Assembly: GCA_027257055.1 (NCBI GenBank)
Contig: JAPVLO010000019.1
Location: forward strand, 13,721,001 to 13,785,000
Source: Cephalopachus bancanus
Lineage: Eukaryota > Chordata > Mammalia > Primates > Tarsiidae
DNA: 64,000 nt
Reading direction: 5' to 3'
The position numbers and the translations under genes were made by a program. Below the pieces are notes generated by a model. It saw only the letters and a list, made by a program, of their open reading frames with translations, had not been told where the DNA came from and searched no databases. Shown one piece after another: positions 63,401-64,000 of this stretch (position 1 is its first letter; every line of letters begins with the position of its first letter).

Positions 63401-64000
63401 ATTATGGACACATATGTTATTACTAGCTGATATTAATAATAGTAAATTTTATATCACATTGATTTTTTTCACCTCTACACAGCAGAAACAGCATCATAGA
63501 TCATGACTCTATTGTTGCTGCTAGGTACAACCCTTGCAGAGTGGGGAAAAAAACGCAAACACACTGCAGGTGGGAGATTGTATGGTAGAAGTTTTGCATA
63601 TATTAAGTATAATACAGAGCTCTTGGGTCTCCTCGATTACATCTTGCTGGAAGGAAAAATGAAAGTGTTTATTCCAACTACTTATATTGGTGATGTTAAA
63701 AAATCAGGTAACACAATGATGATGATTTTTCAATTTCCTTTGTTATAGTTACCACAGTGGGATATTAACAATAGTCCTAGATATTTCCATGTTTTCACAC
63801 TGCCGAGCACAGGAACCAAATGTTTGGGTAAAATAAATTATAATAAAACCATACTCTGTTTTTCTTAAAACTATAAAGATGATTGATCTCTGTCTCCTGG
63901 TTTTACAAATCAATTTACTTGAAATTTTTCATAGGTAATCCAAAGAAATCCAATCCATACATTCCTTCATAGGTAAAGTTCCTATCTGACCAATTTTTTT
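60446..64000. other. Single-copy AT-rich DNA to window end
   Basis: No gene or transposon was supported in 3.5 kb. A GT-rich microsatellite lies at 62202-62252. A CpG-bearing block at 62540-62770 is discussed as possible conserved noncoding DNA. Frames at 62152-62409, 62474-62752 and 63503-63748 lack any recognisable domain. Confidence 0.5.
62202..62252. repeat. (GT)n microsatellite
   Basis: Interrupted GT run with internal GTAT and GCGC variants. Confidence 0.9.

Overview
This window is nuclear DNA from a primate. It is AT-rich, gene-poor, and built almost entirely of mammalian interspersed repeats: dimeric Alu SINEs, L1, L2, MIR, MaLR and class I ERV LTRs, mariner and hAT remnants. The Alus are 7SL-derived dimers, which points to primates. 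However, the youngest ones share diagnostic changes that I do not associate with the anthropoid AluS/AluY lineages, so a non-anthropoid primate (tarsier or strepsirrhine) is the best reading. No tRNA-derived lorisiform SINE was seen, which weakly argues against galago or loris. The species is inference only. No intact host protein-coding exon, tRNA, rRNA or CRISPR array was found. The window is probably intergenic or deep intronic.

Layout. 0-6 kb: Alu piece, MaLR LTR carrying a tiny retro-insert, L2, AT-rich single-copy DNA with a 30-bp perfect palindrome, and a short 3' L1. 6.4-13.6 kb: a full-length 7.2-kb L1 with a 14-bp target-site duplication (TSD), repeated 5'UTR units, a T-rich leader, and decayed ORF1 and ORF2. 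15.5-17.1 kb: an old L1M. 18.7-22.8 kb: an old L1 broken by a mariner and by a younger opposite-strand L1. 23.9-26 kb: a young Alu and a Tigger-like DNA element. 26-30.6 kb: mostly single-copy DNA with possible conserved noncoding blocks. 30.6-35 kb: a class I endogenous retrovirus on the minus strand with both LTRs, primer binding site, polypurine tract and 4-bp TSD, but with most of pol and env deleted. 36.8-37.4 kb: a hAT transposase-like relic. 38-40 kb: L2 and Alus. 40.4-43.8 kb: an old L1M interrupted by an LTR and by a SOD1 processed pseudogene. 47.2 kb: a 2 x 93-bp tandem repeat. 47.9-49.7 kb: a TIPIN processed pseudogene. 50.2-51.1 kb: a mariner whose 3' end is present at both ends in inverted orientation. 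51.1-53.5 kb: L1M with two Alus. 54.2-55.2 kb: a local duplication/inversion cluster. 56-59.9 kb: two minus-strand L1s. 60-64 kb: a MIR and otherwise single-copy AT-rich DNA.

Nothing here forms a working pathway. The biological content is a record of nested retrotransposition plus several template-switch-like micro-rearrangements. The most unusual observations are the Alu copies with a tRNA-like T-arm and B box, the fold-back insertions inside the full-length L1, the inverted-end mariner, and the duplication/inversion cluster at 54-55 kb. All identities are by eye and from family knowledge; no database search was run.
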